DNA from: Papilionanthe hookeriana x Papilionanthe teres
Lineage: Eukaryota > Streptophyta > Magnoliopsida > Asparagales > Orchidaceae
Direction of reading: 5' to 3'
NCBI GenBank assembly: GCA_022702705.1
Contig: CM040439.1
Location: 33,978,930 to 34,042,929 of the forward strand
Length of the DNA: 64,000 nucleotides
This document shows, piece by piece, positions 1 to 13,174 of the stretch. The notes beneath the pieces were generated by a model that worked only from the letters and a program-made list of their open reading frames with translations, was not told the origin of the DNA and ran no database searches. The translations under genes and the position numbers were made by a program. Numbering within the stretch: position 1 is the first letter of the stretch; each line of letters starts with the position of its first letter.

Positions 1-300
1 CCTCCAAATCACCATGGAAGAAAGCAGTTTTAACATCCATATGCTCGAAATGCAAATCCCAAATAGCTACCAGTGCAATCTTTGCCCAGATTGAAGTATG
101 TCTGACCACAGGAGAAAAGATTTTATCATAATCTATCCCCTTCTGCTGTGAAAATCCATTTACTACCAGTCTAGTCTTGAACTTTTCCCCTTCTTTTTCT
201 GACACTGTAGGCTTCCTTTTGTAAACCCACTTGCACCCAATAGTCTTCTTTCCTTCAGGAAGCTGAACTAGCTCTCAAGTGTGATTCTTCTGTAAAGACT
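1..300 (-). pseudogene. copia reverse transcriptase, N-terminal part (cut by window edge)
   Basis: The minus-strand translation gives the start of the RVT_2 (copia RT) domain. It contains the recognisable stretches GCKWVYKRK, FSPVVRHTSIW and HMDVKTAFFHGDLE, the last being the conserved block that precedes the RT palm. The catalytic YVDD block would lie beyond position 1. RT copies the element's RNA into DNA. A stop just upstream (around position 275) and other lesions toward the integrase show it is not intact. Confidence 0.85.
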
Positions 301-659
301 TAGTCTCCTCAACCATTGCACCCATCCACTTCTCTTTCTCCTGGCTGGTAATAGCTCCTTGAAAAGTGGTTGGATCATCACTGCTGGTGAGAAGTGCAAA
401 GGAGACCAAGTCTTCATAACCTAATGTCTTTATGAGGCCTAATGCTTGGTGCGTCTCGCGCTATCTGCAGCTAGATTGTAGTTCGCGAGTCCTCGCATCT
501 TTGGAATCACCATGTTCTGGATTTGAAACTTAAAATATCTCAGCTACTATCTTGGATCTTTGTTCTAGATCCATCTGCCTTATCTACGAAGCTGAGCTCG
601 TTCCCACAGCACCTTGTCTTAATTCTGCTGCAACATGTACTGCTCATCAAAGACTGCAT

Positions 660-1700
660 CTCTACTGATCACAGCCTTCTTTACGATAGGATCCCGAAAC
701 TTGAATCCTTTCACACATTTTTATAGCCCAGAAAGATGCACTTCTTGGATTTAGGATTAAGTTTCGATCTTTCATCTTCAGGTATATGCACATAAGCAGG
801 ACAACCAAAAATTCATAAGTGATCAAACTTAACTGAATTACCTGTCCATATCTATTCTGCAACCTTGCCACCCAATGATTCCCGAGGTGATCTATTGATG
901 AGATAGCATGTCATATTCACAGCCTCTGCCCAGAAGCTTTTAGGGAGCCCTGCATTCAGTCCCAAGCATCTTGCCCTTCAGCTAAGGACTTGTTCATCCT
1001 TTTTGCAACGCCATTCTGCTGTGTGTCTTCCGCATTGAAAAATGCCTCTAAATCCCATGCTCTTCGCAGAACTTATAAAACTGTGAATTTATGTACTCTG
1101 TGTCATTTCAGACCTAAGATACTTGATCTTTCTCCCAGTTTGGTTCTCCACCTCAGCTTTCCACAGCTTGAATTTAGAGAAAACTTTACATTTCTGCTTC
1201 AAAAAATACACCCAAACTTTTCTGGAAAAATCATCAATAAAGTTAACATAATACCGAGATTCTCCCACTGACGCTTCCCTGATAGGGTCTCATACATCAG
1301 AATGTACATAATCAAGAATTTCTTCTGTTTTATGTTCTCCAGTCATAAAACTGACTCTAGTATGTTTTCCAATAACACGAAACTTACATAAATCGAGCTT
1401 GCAGCTTTTCACACCATGCGACAAATTTCTTTTATGCAAATTTATCATTCCACGTTCACTGAGATGACCACGACGCATATGTCATAGCTTTATATTATCA
1501 TCATCTAACTCAACAAAATGAACTCCACCTACAATTGTACTCCCCAACAGTTTGTAGATATTACCTGCAGTTAACTTTCCTTTCAACACAGTCAGTGCAC
1601 CCTTAACAATGCTAATGGTTTCCCTATCCTCATCTGCCTTAGGAATAAAACCATTTCGATGTAGAATGCCTAAGGAAATCAAATTCTTCTTCAAATCTGG
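660..1700 (-). pseudogene. copia integrase and pre-integrase (GAG_pre) region, broken
   Basis: Minus-strand fragments read in order. GAG_pre-integrs type sequence lies at 1482-1694 (motifs NLISLG and GNIYKLLGS), then the zinc-finger-proximal motif RRGHLSERGM at 1420-1478 (usually an LGH or similar here). The core follows, ending in IFGCPAYVHIP and KKCIFLGY around 740-850. Stops and frame changes separate the pieces, for example between 1290 and 1270 and around 880. Integrase inserts the cDNA into host DNA; this copy could not supply it. Confidence 0.82.
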
Positions 1701-1838
1701 AATATTTCTGACATCTCATAGTATTCTAACTATGTCATCATACATCTTAATTCTGACTTCTCTTATACCAACAATATTGAAGCATCTATCATCACCTAGA
1801 TAAACTGAGCCAGAATTAGTTGACATGTATGAAGTAAA

Positions 1839-2690
1839 CTACTCCATATTAGGTGTTATGTGATAAGAGCACCTTGAATCAAGAATACATGTATCCATGA
1901 ACTGAATTGATGAAACTGAAAGCATATCACCATAACTGGCATCTGATTTGTCACCCTGCACCACATTTACAAACTTTGATGATCCATCACCTTTCTCCTC
2001 AATCCGCTTCTTCAGCTTTGGACAATCCCGCTTTATATGACCTAACTCCTTGCACTTGTAGAAACAAATCGTCTTTTTGCCTTTGGAGTTTGATCTGAAA
2101 TTTCTCCTTCCAGATCCCTCCTCTTTCGTCCTTCCACGATCCTGATTACTCTTAACATATAAATTGTCGCCGTGAGAGTTTTCCCCTGCATTCTGTTTCC
2201 GCTGGTTGTGAGCCAACAACCTTGCAGTAATCTCATCAACTTTGATAGTTTCTTTCTTATATGTCAAAGTAGTCACCAGGTGTTCATAGGAAGAAGACAG
2301 TGAACACAACAAAATCATCGTTCGGTCTTCATCCTCAATACTCACATCAAGTCGTGATAAATCTGTGATTATTTGATTGAAGCCATTCACGTGCTGCGCC
2401 AGATCAGAGCCTTCTTGTATCTTCAGGCCATACTGCTTTTGCTTCAAATACAATTATTCGTCAGAATTTTGACATAAGCGCGAGTTTCCGATTTCTTGAT
2501 ACCTGCCACGAAAATTTCAGATTCATCACGTGGTACATAACCTCATCTGTCAGGCATAGGCGTATGGTTGCTGCCGCTCGTTGTTGCAATTTTTCCCAAT
2601 CTTCATCCTCCATGACATCTGGTTTTGTTGCCTGCAAAGCCTTCAGGATTCCTTGTTGAGCCAACTAATATTTTACCCTTGTTTGTCATA
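1839..2690 (-). pseudogene. copia gag with zinc knuckle and start of protease, broken
   Basis: Two minus-strand frames make up the gag. An N-terminal 67-residue piece (2461-2664) starts MAQQGILKAL, followed after a frame break by a 204-residue piece (1839-2453) of the UBN2 gag type. The knuckle reads CFYKCKELGHIKRDC, so the first spacing is three residues instead of the usual two, probably a small insertion. The protease motif at the end reads DSRCSYHI, where the family has DSG: the catalytic glycine is replaced by arginine. Gag would form the virus-like particle and bind the RNA; this copy is inactive. Confidence 0.87.
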
Positions 2691-3242
2691 ATTCGAAGTT
2701 ACCAGTTCAATCGAACTTCACCAACTCGAATTTTGAGCCAGAAATTATCATCTGAAAATTAATCCTGCAACAAATTTTTCCTGTAAATTCCTCTGTTAAA
2801 TGTCCAAAATTTTTGGAGCCAGAAAATAATAATAGAAATCTTTTCAATCAGGATCTTTCTGAAAAAAATTGAAATACTCTCTTAATTAAGCCCTGGTCCT
2901 TAATTAGTTGCCTTAATTAAGCTTGAAATTTCCTCTCCGTAGTAAATTATATGAACCTTCCCTTGATTAAGCGATTGCCTTAATTGACCTTCCCAGAATT
3001 TCTTTTCCACAGTAAATTAATTGCCTTGATTAACTGCCTTAATTGCCTCCAACGCCTCTTGCCTTAATTAGTTTGGAGGCCTTCCTGGAATGACAAGCCT
3101 TCCTTGAATGACAAGCCTTCCCAGAAAAAAAAAACAATCCACGCCCAGCCAAAGCCGACCTTAATTAGCAGCCTCAATTAAGCACTTAATTAAGTATTTC
3201 CTATATTAACCTTCCTAGGAAAAAGAAAATAGTCCACGATAA
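2691..3242 (-). other. copia 5' leader, gag-proximal part
   Basis: No gene. AT-rich leader with many repeats of the word CTTAATTAA and CCTTCCC-type words. The leader of the non-autonomous element at about 21950-22330 has the same texture (GGCTTAATTAAGG words), which supports common ancestry of the two leaders. It ends at the Athila insertion at about 3243. Confidence 0.6.
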
Positions 3243-5054
3243 TCCCCGAATATTTACCCTTACGTTTTTTAATTTATATTTCTTTCTAATGATATTATCT
3301 CTTTCTTTGCAACGACGCCAAAAAACTTGACTCAGAAGCAAATAAGAAATATATTTTAATTATATTTATAATATGAGATACTACGCAAGTATACGTATCG
3401 TTTATCAAGTAATATAAAACTTTTTGATTAAGCTCCGAGATATCGAACCCACAGGGAAATGTCTAAAATTTTAAAGAAATAAGAAAAATAACTTTTTACT
3501 TTTAAAAATGATTTTGTAAAGTATATTTTAAGATATAAAGTTTTTTAAATTTATTTTTTAGAATTTTCTGAATAAAAAGTAAAGCAAACAACTAAATTTA
3601 ACACAACTATAAAATAGTATGAAAGAAAATTAGAATAAAATATCTTTTTCCTCTTTCAATGAATCAGTAATAATTATGAAATTTCGTTATGGAAGTATCT
3701 AAAATGTGTTGTGCTAAATAGAAGCAATTATATTATTTACCCTTAATTGGTTCTATAAAGAACATTGGTTAATTTGATGCATTGAAATAATGTAGATGGG
3801 TTAGGCAGGGAAGATACTAGCTCTCACTCTAGAGTTCCCTCGATTCCCTCCATCTGGGGGCTAACATCACATAACAAAAATTTTCACATCAAACCAAATT
3901 AGGGGGCTTTAGCCTGTCACCCTAAAGTTCCTTAATTTTACTCCCCATTAAAACATATATTCATATTTATTTGCACCCAACCTTATGGATTACAATTCTC
4001 ACCCATTAAAACATATCTTAATATTTATTTGCACCCAACCATATGGATTACAATTCTCACTCATATAATTGTATGTGATTATTTCCAATTTTTGATTTAG
4101 ACAATATAACAATGGATCTTACATACTCTCCCTATAAATTTTAACATCTTAATTGGTCAATCAAGAGGTAAATGAAGTGCAAAGTAGAGAATCATCACAA
4201 CTTCTTCCAACATTGAAATCCTATACTTTACACAACTTCCTTCTATATTTTAATTATTTCATCATTTAAAAGAAAAAAAATAAAGAAAACTACTCAGACT
4301 CCATGGAGAAAACACAATCACAACTTGATTTGAAAGTAGAAATCATAGTGAAAACACAAGTCTTATTTTAAAACCAAATTTAAAACAAAGATAAACACTT
4401 ATCTGAAAATCCTCTCCACAAGACTCTTGAAGTTCCTTTGAAACTTTGCTTTCCCCTTACAAGACACAATAGAGGTTGGCGCTCAACTCTGTTGACTCCA
4501 AGTCTCTATTCTACTCTTAATAAAAACTAGATACAAAAGATAATAAAAGTAGATGAAGTGAAAATGTGTGCTCTCAATAACTTTCTAACATAAACTTGAC
4601 GTTTAATACTAATCACACCCTCCAACAACAACCCTTTTTCTAATCTTCAAGTCTTCTTTTTAAAATTTTCCAAAAGGTATCTTGGTGTCTCTTCAAATCA
4701 TGTCCAGATTCAATGTATCCACCAAAGAATGCATCTCTTCATTCAAATATGCCGCCCAAAAGAAGTTAAGGAAGTTTAAACCAAAAGTTGCTTCAAACAT
4801 CCATTGAAAATGACACCAAATTTGAGTTAACTCGTATTTTTAACTGTAGCGCCTATGTACCAAGGGTCCGGCGCTTAAGCGCCAGAAGCCAATTTTTTCA
4901 TTTTTTTCAATTTTTACTCCAAATTTGATCCTCTTTTAATCCTTTCATCATGGTCAGCCATTTAATCATACCTACAAGAAAAACACAATTATATCTTCCA
5001 TTAAAGTGCAATATCTTCTAAAATAGATATAAAAATACATTTAAAAATACTATA
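3243..5054 (-). repeat. Athila 3' LTR
   Basis: Aligns along its length with 14871-16623. About 60 bp longer because of a tandem duplication: a 58-bp unit at 3946-4003 is repeated at 4004-4061, while the other LTR has one copy. The left boundary is inferred from where similarity with the other LTR stops (TATTTACCCTTA words at 3251). It contains a PBS-like word (GCAACGACGCC) at 3311-3330. Confidence 0.85.
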
Positions 5055-5070
5055 TATTTTAGGTGTATCA

Positions 5071-5085
5071 AAATCCCCCAAACTT
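5071..5085 (-). other. Polypurine tract of the Athila element
   Basis: Minus strand reads AAGTTTGGGGGATTT, about 17 nt before the 3' LTR start. A G-rich tract here primes plus-strand DNA synthesis in LTR elements. Confidence 0.7.
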
Positions 5086-6478
5086 AAAATGTTACTTGTC
5101 CTCAAGTGACACTTAATTACATATAAAATCTTAACATGCAAATTATGTAAATGAATTTCTTTAGGAAGGTTTAAAAATTTTGTTCTAAAAATGAAATAGT
5201 CTAATTTAGAAAAAAATTTAGTAAATGAGACCAACTTAAAGTTTAGAAAGTTCTTAAGTAAAAGATAAAAAAAATATTAGTTCCTATATAATTCTAGATT
5301 TTTCAAAATATAGGATTCAAACATTTCATCTTTCTTACTTAAAAATTTTCATTTGGAACTAATTTTACTTACTATATTATAATCTTAAGCTTTAGATTTT
5401 CTCAAAACTTATATTTTGAACTTTAGGTATGGAACCAATTTTTGATTAGACCCTTAAATCCTCAAGCTTCTCCTTCCTTTTTACGTACTATTTTTCTCTC
5501 TTTTTTATTTTTCTTTTTCTTTTTTATTTTTCTTTTTCTTTTTTATATTTTTCTTTTTAAGGCAATGATTACTGTATCTGGATAGGTCTTTAATGATTTT
5601 GAATTCCACCATTTCATTTACAATAAAGGTATGATATATATCCTTCACCTAAAAATCATAATAATAGTGTTAAAAGGTATTTCTCAATAAAAGAAATTTA
5701 AGCTTTGAAAAATAAAAGTTAAATCTTCTATTTATCAAAAAATACAATATTTTTTACTAAAGATAGTTTAACTATATTTAACATTTCTTTACTAAGAAAA
5801 ATTTAACTTTAAATTATTCATCATTACTATAAATTTTAACTAAATTCTCTTACTTATTTCTATATTCAAAATTTTGCTTCCCTAATATAACTTCATATAC
5901 ATAATTATTTTTTAATCAAAAATCAAATTTTATTTAAGTATTTTCGAGAACAAATAAAATTTAAGTTTTTAAAAATTTATTTTTAAATTCCCCCCAAACT
6001 TTAATTTTTAATTAGAATAAAACATTTAAGCATAAAAATGATACATGTGTAAGATTTAAAAAACCAGAATAACAAGCTTGTATGAATTTTCATATCCTAA
6101 ATATGCAAGTATAACAGTTTAAAAACAAGGAGTAAACAGTTGATCAAATTCAGTTTTTCATAAAATAGAAATTTAAAAATTTCAAAGGACTTCTACAATA
6201 GTGGAGTTTTTCAAAGCAAATAGACACCAACTTAATATAACACAAATCACAACATATTAGAAAATAAATGGTATCAAATTTTGAAAAGTTTAAACATGGT
6301 ATATAAATAGTGGTTTCTAATAATGTTCTAACTTTTTCTAATATTTATAAGAATTAAATTAGACACTACTAAAAACTCAAACATTAGAAACACATAAAAG
6401 CATTTACTACCACATAAATATCACATATTACAATATAAAACATCTGAATGTCCATAAAATAAATAGTCTAATTATAGC
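5086..6478. other. Athila 3' non-coding region
   Basis: Very AT-rich, many short T and A runs (for example TTTTTATTTTTCTT repeats at 5500-5560). No reading frame I can support. Confidence 0.6.
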
Positions 6479-7753
6479 CTACACAACATCAGAGTTCACA
6501 CCAAAATACATCACATCATATATGAGAACATCGAAATAAAACATCACAACAACAAAAAAATCACAACACAACATCACAAACTCAACATAACAATCATAAT
6601 CACCATCCTCATCATCATCTTCTTCATTCCAGTCTCTGGATGACACATAAGGTATATAAAAAGGATGAGGGGGCATCTCAGCACTATGATCACCTCTAAT
6701 CACTCTGTCCATGTGCTGCAGATAATTCTTTTCATATCCATCATGTTTTACAATATACCTTTCAATATTTTCAATCTTACCATCCATATCTCTAACATGT
6801 TCTCTGGTAAGTCTAGCGTTCTTAAAAATCTTCTGTAATAATCCAATTTGTGAATCTCTTGAAGATAAAACATGTGAAGTAGAAGCACGAGAAGTAGAAG
6901 CATGAGAAGTAGAAGTAGCAGAAGCAGAAGCACTGGAGGCTCTAACAGATCCTCCTTTCCAGCCAAATACTGAATGTACAGTGTAAGTGTTCATATTTAC
7001 ACTGGTAATAGGTTTAAGTGGTACGTAGAACCTCTTCCCATGTTTCAGACTTAACACCAGACTGCTCACAAAGTGAATAAATCAGTGAAGGAATCTCATA
7101 CCTGTTGTAGTAGCAGCTCTGACACATTTCAAAAATATAATAAAAAATAATAGCTCCAATATCTAAGGCTTTCCCTGTTGAATACAATGGTTCAGAACAG
7201 AGCTCTCCCTTGTAACTTCACTGACATGACTTGAAGGTAGAAACTTAGATGAGATAAAGTAATGTCATGCCTTTGAAGTGGCATTCAACTTAGAGGCTGA
7301 AAAATTCACTCTTACGTCATTTGTTATCTTCCATAAAACTCTTCTATCAGTAAGAAATGTCATAATCTCATCTAACTCTCCCTCAGAAGGATGATAACTC
7401 GTATAAAAACAAAACATCGTATGAGGTAATCGGTAAAAAGTATTAATTACCACAGATGAAAAATCCACTTGTTGTCCCCTAACCATTACCAAATTGTCTT
7501 ATGCTGCAAACAAGTTAGCATAGAACTCTATCACTACAGAAACAACTGCAACAGCGGAGAAGCAACAGTATCTTTCCCAATTCTTTCTAGTAATCATCTC
7601 CTCAATATCTCCTCCTGGCTTGCTAAAAACTCGTTCAGGAATCAACTTACTCGATGCAAGTGCATCGACGTACCGATTCTCCGCTCTATAACTAACAAAT
7701 TTGTTGGAATCAAATTTTGTTTTTTCTTTCGAGTGTTTTGACTATGGAGCCAT
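6479..7753 (-). pseudogene. Athila extra 3' ORF (env-like position; 'putative plant transposon protein' type), broken
   Basis: Starting at an ATG at 7751-7753, the minus strand reads through a domain with stretches RAENRYVDAL, NWERYC, EFYANLFAA, MVRGQQVDFS and SSKFLPSSHVSEVT. I associate these with the plant transposon protein domain found in Athila-like third ORFs. Breaks: a TAG at codon 4, a TAA after FAA, a TGA where Trp is expected before HYFIS, then a frameshift near 7150. The C-terminal part (6479-7069) is open: a Ser/Ala/Thr-rich stretch of about 30 residues, a probable coiled-coil segment, and an acidic tail EEDDDEDGD. Function unknown; position alone gives the name env-like, and I see no convincing membrane-fusion features. 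Confidence 0.75.
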
Positions 7754-8571
7754 CTCTAAAAATTTACAAAAAATTCACCATAAATTTCAAAATCAAACTA
7801 AACTTGTTAACTCAACTTCCAAAAAAAACTCCACTAAATCCAAACAATTTCTCATGCTTTTCTCAAGTTTTCACCATGAATAGTGATTTTCGGATTTTTC
7901 AATAATGTACTCAAAATACATGGTGAAAATCAAAATTTTTTACTTAGGAATAGTGATCTACTTTAAGGAGTTCAAATCCAACAAATTTTGACGAAATCGG
8001 CTCTAAAATGATCCAAATATTGATGCCCTAAGCTCCTATTTCGCGAAATCGAGAGGTTGAAGGTGATGGGGTTATTAAAAATGGCATATTTCGGGTTTTC
8101 AACTGCCGAAAATCAGTTTTCGAGAACCGGTGCCTATGCGCAAGGCAAACGACGCTTAGTCGTGAAATCTGTCGCTTATGCGCCATCGGTTTGGCGCTTA
8201 GGCGCCAGTGCCCAAAGTTTGACAATTAAGTTAATTCACCAAAAATCCGAGTTAATTACCTTTAATCTCTTCAAATAATTATTTTTCCCTATAAACTCTT
8301 CTAATACTCCAAAAGTACACTTTAATTTCAATGATTCCACACAAATTTCACACAACTTAAATATCAAATTACACTTAATACAAACTACAAATTTCTATCC
8401 AACACGTTGGATGAAATTCCTAATACATAAGTTTAAACACATGTAATTAAAACACAAACTTACATCATAAAGATGTAACAAACACATGTAAAGTGTAACA
8501 AACACAAACATTAAATAAAACACACTTAAAACATTAAACACACATAATTAAACCACAAGTCCACACATAAT
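7754..8571. other. Athila spacer with GCGCC palindromic words
   Basis: No supported gene. At 8130-8206 there are several words such as GCGCTTAGGCGCC and CTTATGCGCC, which recur in the LTRs (near 4850-4890 and 16410-16455) and at 9177-9190. Confidence 0.55.
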
Positions 8572-8981
8572 TTAATTCCAATCTCCGTTAGGTGGAATAT
8601 ATCCAGAACCACCATTAGTTCCATTTGACCCATCTGGAATGTAAATCTGATAAAACGAACGATGATTGAAAGCTCTTACATCATCATCTTCTATCCATTT
8701 GTTCTTTAGAAACATCGCTCTATCCACTTCTTCTACATGACTTGTATGACTGAATTGCATTTTGAGCTGGCATCCAAAGTGCGCTAAATGTGCATTAATT
8801 CATTTACCTTTGCATCAATAGACTCCACATCGGCCTCGATCTTCATAATCCTTTCTGCTATCCTTTGGATACTCACAGCCAGAAATCCATTATAATTCTT
8901 ACGCACTATCACAAATAAACTTCTTCTTGTTGGCATCCTCTTTCTTCTTAATTTCGTTCTCCCAAGAAGACATTTTTGCAC
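8572..8981 (-). pseudogene. Unrecognised small ORF remnants downstream of Athila pol
   Basis: Two short minus-strand frames (8784-8981 and 8572-8760), joined by stops or frame changes. The first is rich in Lys and Glu with a heptad-like stretch (RIMKIEADVESIDAKVNELM). The second ends in a Gly/Asn-rich tail. The texture resembles the C-terminal half of the ORF at 6479-7069, so it could be a duplicated or older copy of that end. I do not recognise a family. Confidence 0.35.
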
Positions 8982-9553
8982 TCAAAATACTCTTTTTAAA
9001 ACTCAGAAATGAAAATAAGAACTGAGGCAAGTATTTCATAAATCCAGGGCCTTTTTATAGACTTAGGAAGGCACAAAACTGAACCTAGGCGTGTTAAAAC
9101 TCCTTAATAACTCCAAGAACTACTCACCCATGATTTAGGCTTATAGGATCTCATTTTTCATGTTATTTATAACTGTGGCGCCTATGCGCCAACCAAGCTG
9201 CCAATGCATATTTTTACACAGTTCTGCCAAACATTAAAATCTTCATTCTGACTCTTTTAAGTCATTAAATAATGTCAAGTAAACACCACTATAACATAAA
9301 AAACTCCAAAATGCTATCACATTTCTCAATTCAAACCAAATAAAAGCACACAAAGCAAACATAAAGCAAAACACACCGATAAATATGGGTTGCCTCCCAC
9401 AAAGCGCTTGGTTTAACGTCATCAGCCTGACAAACCAAGAGCTTATTATAAGTGACCCAACATCAGATTCTCATCAGGTAAAGATTGATTGACTGAAAAG
9501 TAAGGTTTAAGTCTATAACCATTAACATTAAATATTTTTCCAGTCTTAGGATC

Positions 9554-10556
9554 TTAAATATCCACAGCTCCATATGAATAAACATTCATCACAATAAATG
9601 GGTCTGTCCACCTGGACTTAAGTTTTTCAGCAAAAAATTTTAATCTAGCATTATATAGTAAAACATTTCGCCCCGACTCAAGATTTTTACTAAGAATCTT
9701 CCGATCATGCCATAACTTCATCTTTTCTTTATAAATCTTAGCATTTTCATAAGATTCGTTCCTTAACTCTTCAAGCTCATTTAATTGTAATAATCTCTTT
9801 TCTTCAACGTCTTTCAAATTACAATTGAACTCTTTAATAGCCCAATATACTCTATGCTCAAGTTCAACTAGTAAATGATAGGTTTTTCCAAAAATTAGCC
9901 GATATGGGGACATTCCTATAGGAGTTCTGTAGGCAGTCCTATAGGCCCACAAAGCATAATCCAATTTGATTGACTAATCCTTTCTGTTTGGATTAATAGT
10001 CTTTTTCAATATTCTTTTAATTTCACGATTGGATAATTCAACCAAACCACTTGTCTACGGATGATAAGCAGTAGTAATGCGACGGTTAATATGATATTCT
10101 TTACTAACTTCTCCATAATCGCATTCTTAAAATGACTTCCCTCATCAGTTGTGATTACTCTTCGTATTCTAAATCTACAAAATATATTCTAATTTAAAAA
10201 CTTTGAAACACTTTGAGCATCACATCGAAGTAAAGCAATAACATATATCCATTTATATACATAGTCTACTGCTATCAAAATATATGTATTTCCGAAAGAT
10301 GATATAAATGGTCCCATGAAATCTAATCCCCAAACGTCAAATATTTCAACTTCCAACATATAATTGAAGGGCATCTCATTTCTTCTAAAAATATTGCCTC
10401 ACAATTTTTAATATAAACATTAACATCCTTAAAAATTGTAGGCCAATAAAATCCAGATTGTAGTATTTTATATGCAGTTTTATCAACTCCAAAATGTCTC
10501 ACATAATCAGAATTATGACATTTTTGAATAATTTCATATGTTTCTTCTAAAGGCAC
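9554..10556 (-). pseudogene. Athila integrase, broken
   Basis: Minus strand, in order: zinc-binding part (10323-10556, with KILQSGFYWPT), core (10189-10374, GLDFMGPF, first catalytic Asp region) and C-terminal part (9554-9964, DYALWAYRTAYRTPIGMSPY and LKSRWTDPF). At about 10395 a deletion of roughly 15-20 nt removes the second Cys pair of the HHCC zinc finger and shifts the frame. Further stops separate core and C-terminus near 9970-10180. It would integrate the cDNA; this copy cannot. Confidence 0.86.
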
Positions 10557-10886
10557 ACATCTTCAAATGATCAAATCATTTCCTTGTTTATATAAAAACG
10601 GGTCATCCCAAAAATAAGTCTTAACTTCAGATAAAAATTTCTTCCTCTCCTGGTATGTCAAACCATAGGGTAAAATATCACTGATAATAAAGTTTACAAT
10701 GTCGACATACCACGGAACACACCACTAATTAATTCCAAACAATTTTTCATCAGGAAAATTTTCATTAATTTCTTCAGCATCACAGAGAGATTTTTCAGTT
10801 TCAAGCCTGGACAGATGATCAATAATTTGATTATCAGTACCATTCCTATCTACTATCTCAAAATCAAATTCTTGCAAAAGAAGAAT

Positions 10887-12264
10887 TCATCTAATCAATC
10901 TTGGTTTTGCATTATTCTTCTTCATTAAATATTTAATAGCACAATGATCAATATGAACCACACATTTAGTTCCAATTAAATATGATCTGCATTTATCAAA
11001 GGTAACTACTATAGCTAATAACTCTTTCTCAGTTGTGGTATAATTAATTTGAGTTTCATTAATAATTTTACTAACATAATAAATCACTTTGAAAATCTTA
11101 TCATATTTCTGACCTAAAACAACTCCAATAGCATAATCACTAGCATCACACATTAATTCAAAAGGTTTTTACCAGTTAGGTGAAACTATAACAGGTGCAA
11201 TGATTAGTTTTTCTTTTAAAGTTTCAAAGGCTTTTAGGCATTCATCATCAAAATTAAAAATTACATCTTTTTCCACTAAATGGCATAAAGGCTTAGAAAT
11301 TTATGAAAAGTCTTTAATATAACGCCTGTAAAATCCAGCATGTCTCATAAAACTTCTAATTCTTCTTGCATTAGTTGGGCAAACTAAATTAGAGATCACT
11401 TGAATTTTTGCAGGATCAACTTCCATACCATATTCTGATATATGATGTCTCAAACAATTCATCCTGTTACCATAAATTATTATTTCTCCAGTTAAGGACC
11501 AAATTAGTTTCTTCACAGCGTTTTAGAACTTTAGATAGATGCTCTAAATATGATTCAAATGAAATTTCAAACACTGAAAAGTCATCCATAAAAACTTCAA
11601 TTCCTTTTTCAATTAAATCATATAAAATTGCCATCATACATCTTTGAAATGTAGCATGAGCATTACATAAACCAAAGGGCATTCTTCTAAAAACAAATGT
11701 ACCGTAAGGACTGGTAAACGTTGTTTTCTCTTGATCCTCGGGAGCAATTTGAATTTGGTGGTAACCAGTATATCCATCCAAAAAACAAAAGTATTTATGC
11801 CCAACTAGTCTATCCAACATCTGATCTAGAAAAGGAAGTGAAAATTGGTATTTCCTAGTGGCAATGTTTAATTTTCTATAATCAATGCATATTCGTCATC
11901 CTATAACTTGTCTTATTGGTATTATTTCATTCTTTTCATTCACAGTCACAGTAACTCCTCCTTTCTTAGTTACACAATGAATATAACTAACTCATGCACT
12001 ATCCGAAATAGGGTAGATAATTCCAACATCCAACCACTTTAAGATCTCTTTCTTAACAACTTTTATCATATGATTTAATCTCCTTTGTGGATTAGCCCGA
12101 GGTTTGCAATTATCCTCCATAAGGATTCTATGCATACAAATTGAATGACTGATTTCTTTAATATCAGCTATTGTCCATCCAAAGGCTTTCTTATATTTCT
12201 TCAAAATTTCAAGCAAACTCACTTCTTCTCTTTCAGTTAATTGAGAGGAAATTATAATTGACAA
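10887..12264 (-). pseudogene. Athila reverse transcriptase and RNase H, broken
   Basis: RT fingers at 11992-12264 (ISSQLTEREE, DVGIIYPISDSA), palm at 11467-11820 with the catalytic block FMDDFSVF and the upstream FRRMPFGLCNA, and thumb at 11301-11516 (HAGFYRRYIKDFS). RNase H at 10887-11153 starts MCDASDYAIG and holds TTTEKELLA. The catalytic Asp pair of the palm is kept, but frame breaks lie between the blocks (near 11980, 11470, 11300). Confidence 0.9.
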
Positions 12265-12589
12265 AGTTGAGAATCACCTAAAAAGACATACTTTAAATGA
12301 TTAGGAAGCATCTTTAGATCAAGTTCAGGAGGTTTTTCAATTTATGGACCAAAAGATTCATCCTTTTTAGTCATGTCCAATACTTTCATGAACATAATTT
12401 AAATTTTCCTCATGAAAATCTTCAGAATCTTGTAATTCCTCTTCTTGCTTGCGTTCCAATTCTTTACTTTCAAATTTCTATTCATACGTTGACTTGAAAT
12501 GACATTCACTCAAATATTTGATAACATCCATCCTATAACATTCATCATCTTTACCTCTTGCAGAATATTTCATTGACTTTGAAATATTG

Positions 12590-13174
12590 AATGTAACAGT
12601 TTGATCGTTAACTCACATCGTCGCTTCCCCTTTTTGCACATCTATCATCGCTCTTCCTGTGGCTTAGAAAAGTCTCCCTAAAATTATGGGTATCTCTTTA
12701 TCTTCCTCCATATCCAACACAATGAAATCAACAGGAAAAATAAATTGATCAACTTTCACCAAAACATCTTCTATAACTCATTTAGGATATGTGATTGAAC
12801 GATCAACTAATTGCAGAGTTACAATAGTAGGCATTATTTTTTCTAATCCCAGTGTTTTGAATATTGATAATGCCATAAGATTAATGCTTGCACCCAAATC
12901 ACATATAGCTTTTCCAAAAAAACCTGTCTCCGATTGCACATGAAATTGTGAAACTTCCAGGATTTTTATGCTTTTCAGGAAGCTTTTTCTGAATTATAGC
13001 TCTACACTCTTTACTAAGTGCAACAGTCTCATTATTTTCAAACTTCCTCTTTCTGTTGAGAATGTCCTTCATAAATTTCACATAGCTTGACATTTGTTCT
13101 AAGGCTTCAACAAATGGAATATTGATTGTAAGCTTCTTAATTATTTCTAAGAATTTTGAAAATTGTTTATTCAA
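12590..13174 (-). pseudogene. Athila protease (retropepsin) region, broken
   Basis: The ORF at 12899-13174 ends in GDRFFWK where the family has GDRFFGK-like sequence; a frameshift there (near 12915) hides the following active-site block. Reading the next frame gives CDLGASINLM at about 12870-12900, the DLGAS form of the aspartic protease motif used in Athila elements, then the flap and the IILGR block near 12690. Confidence 0.8.

Noticed and set aside
6479..7753. True envelope gene
   Set aside because: The position is env-like, but the sequence resembles the plant transposon protein domain; no signal peptide, fusion peptide or clear membrane anchor was seen.
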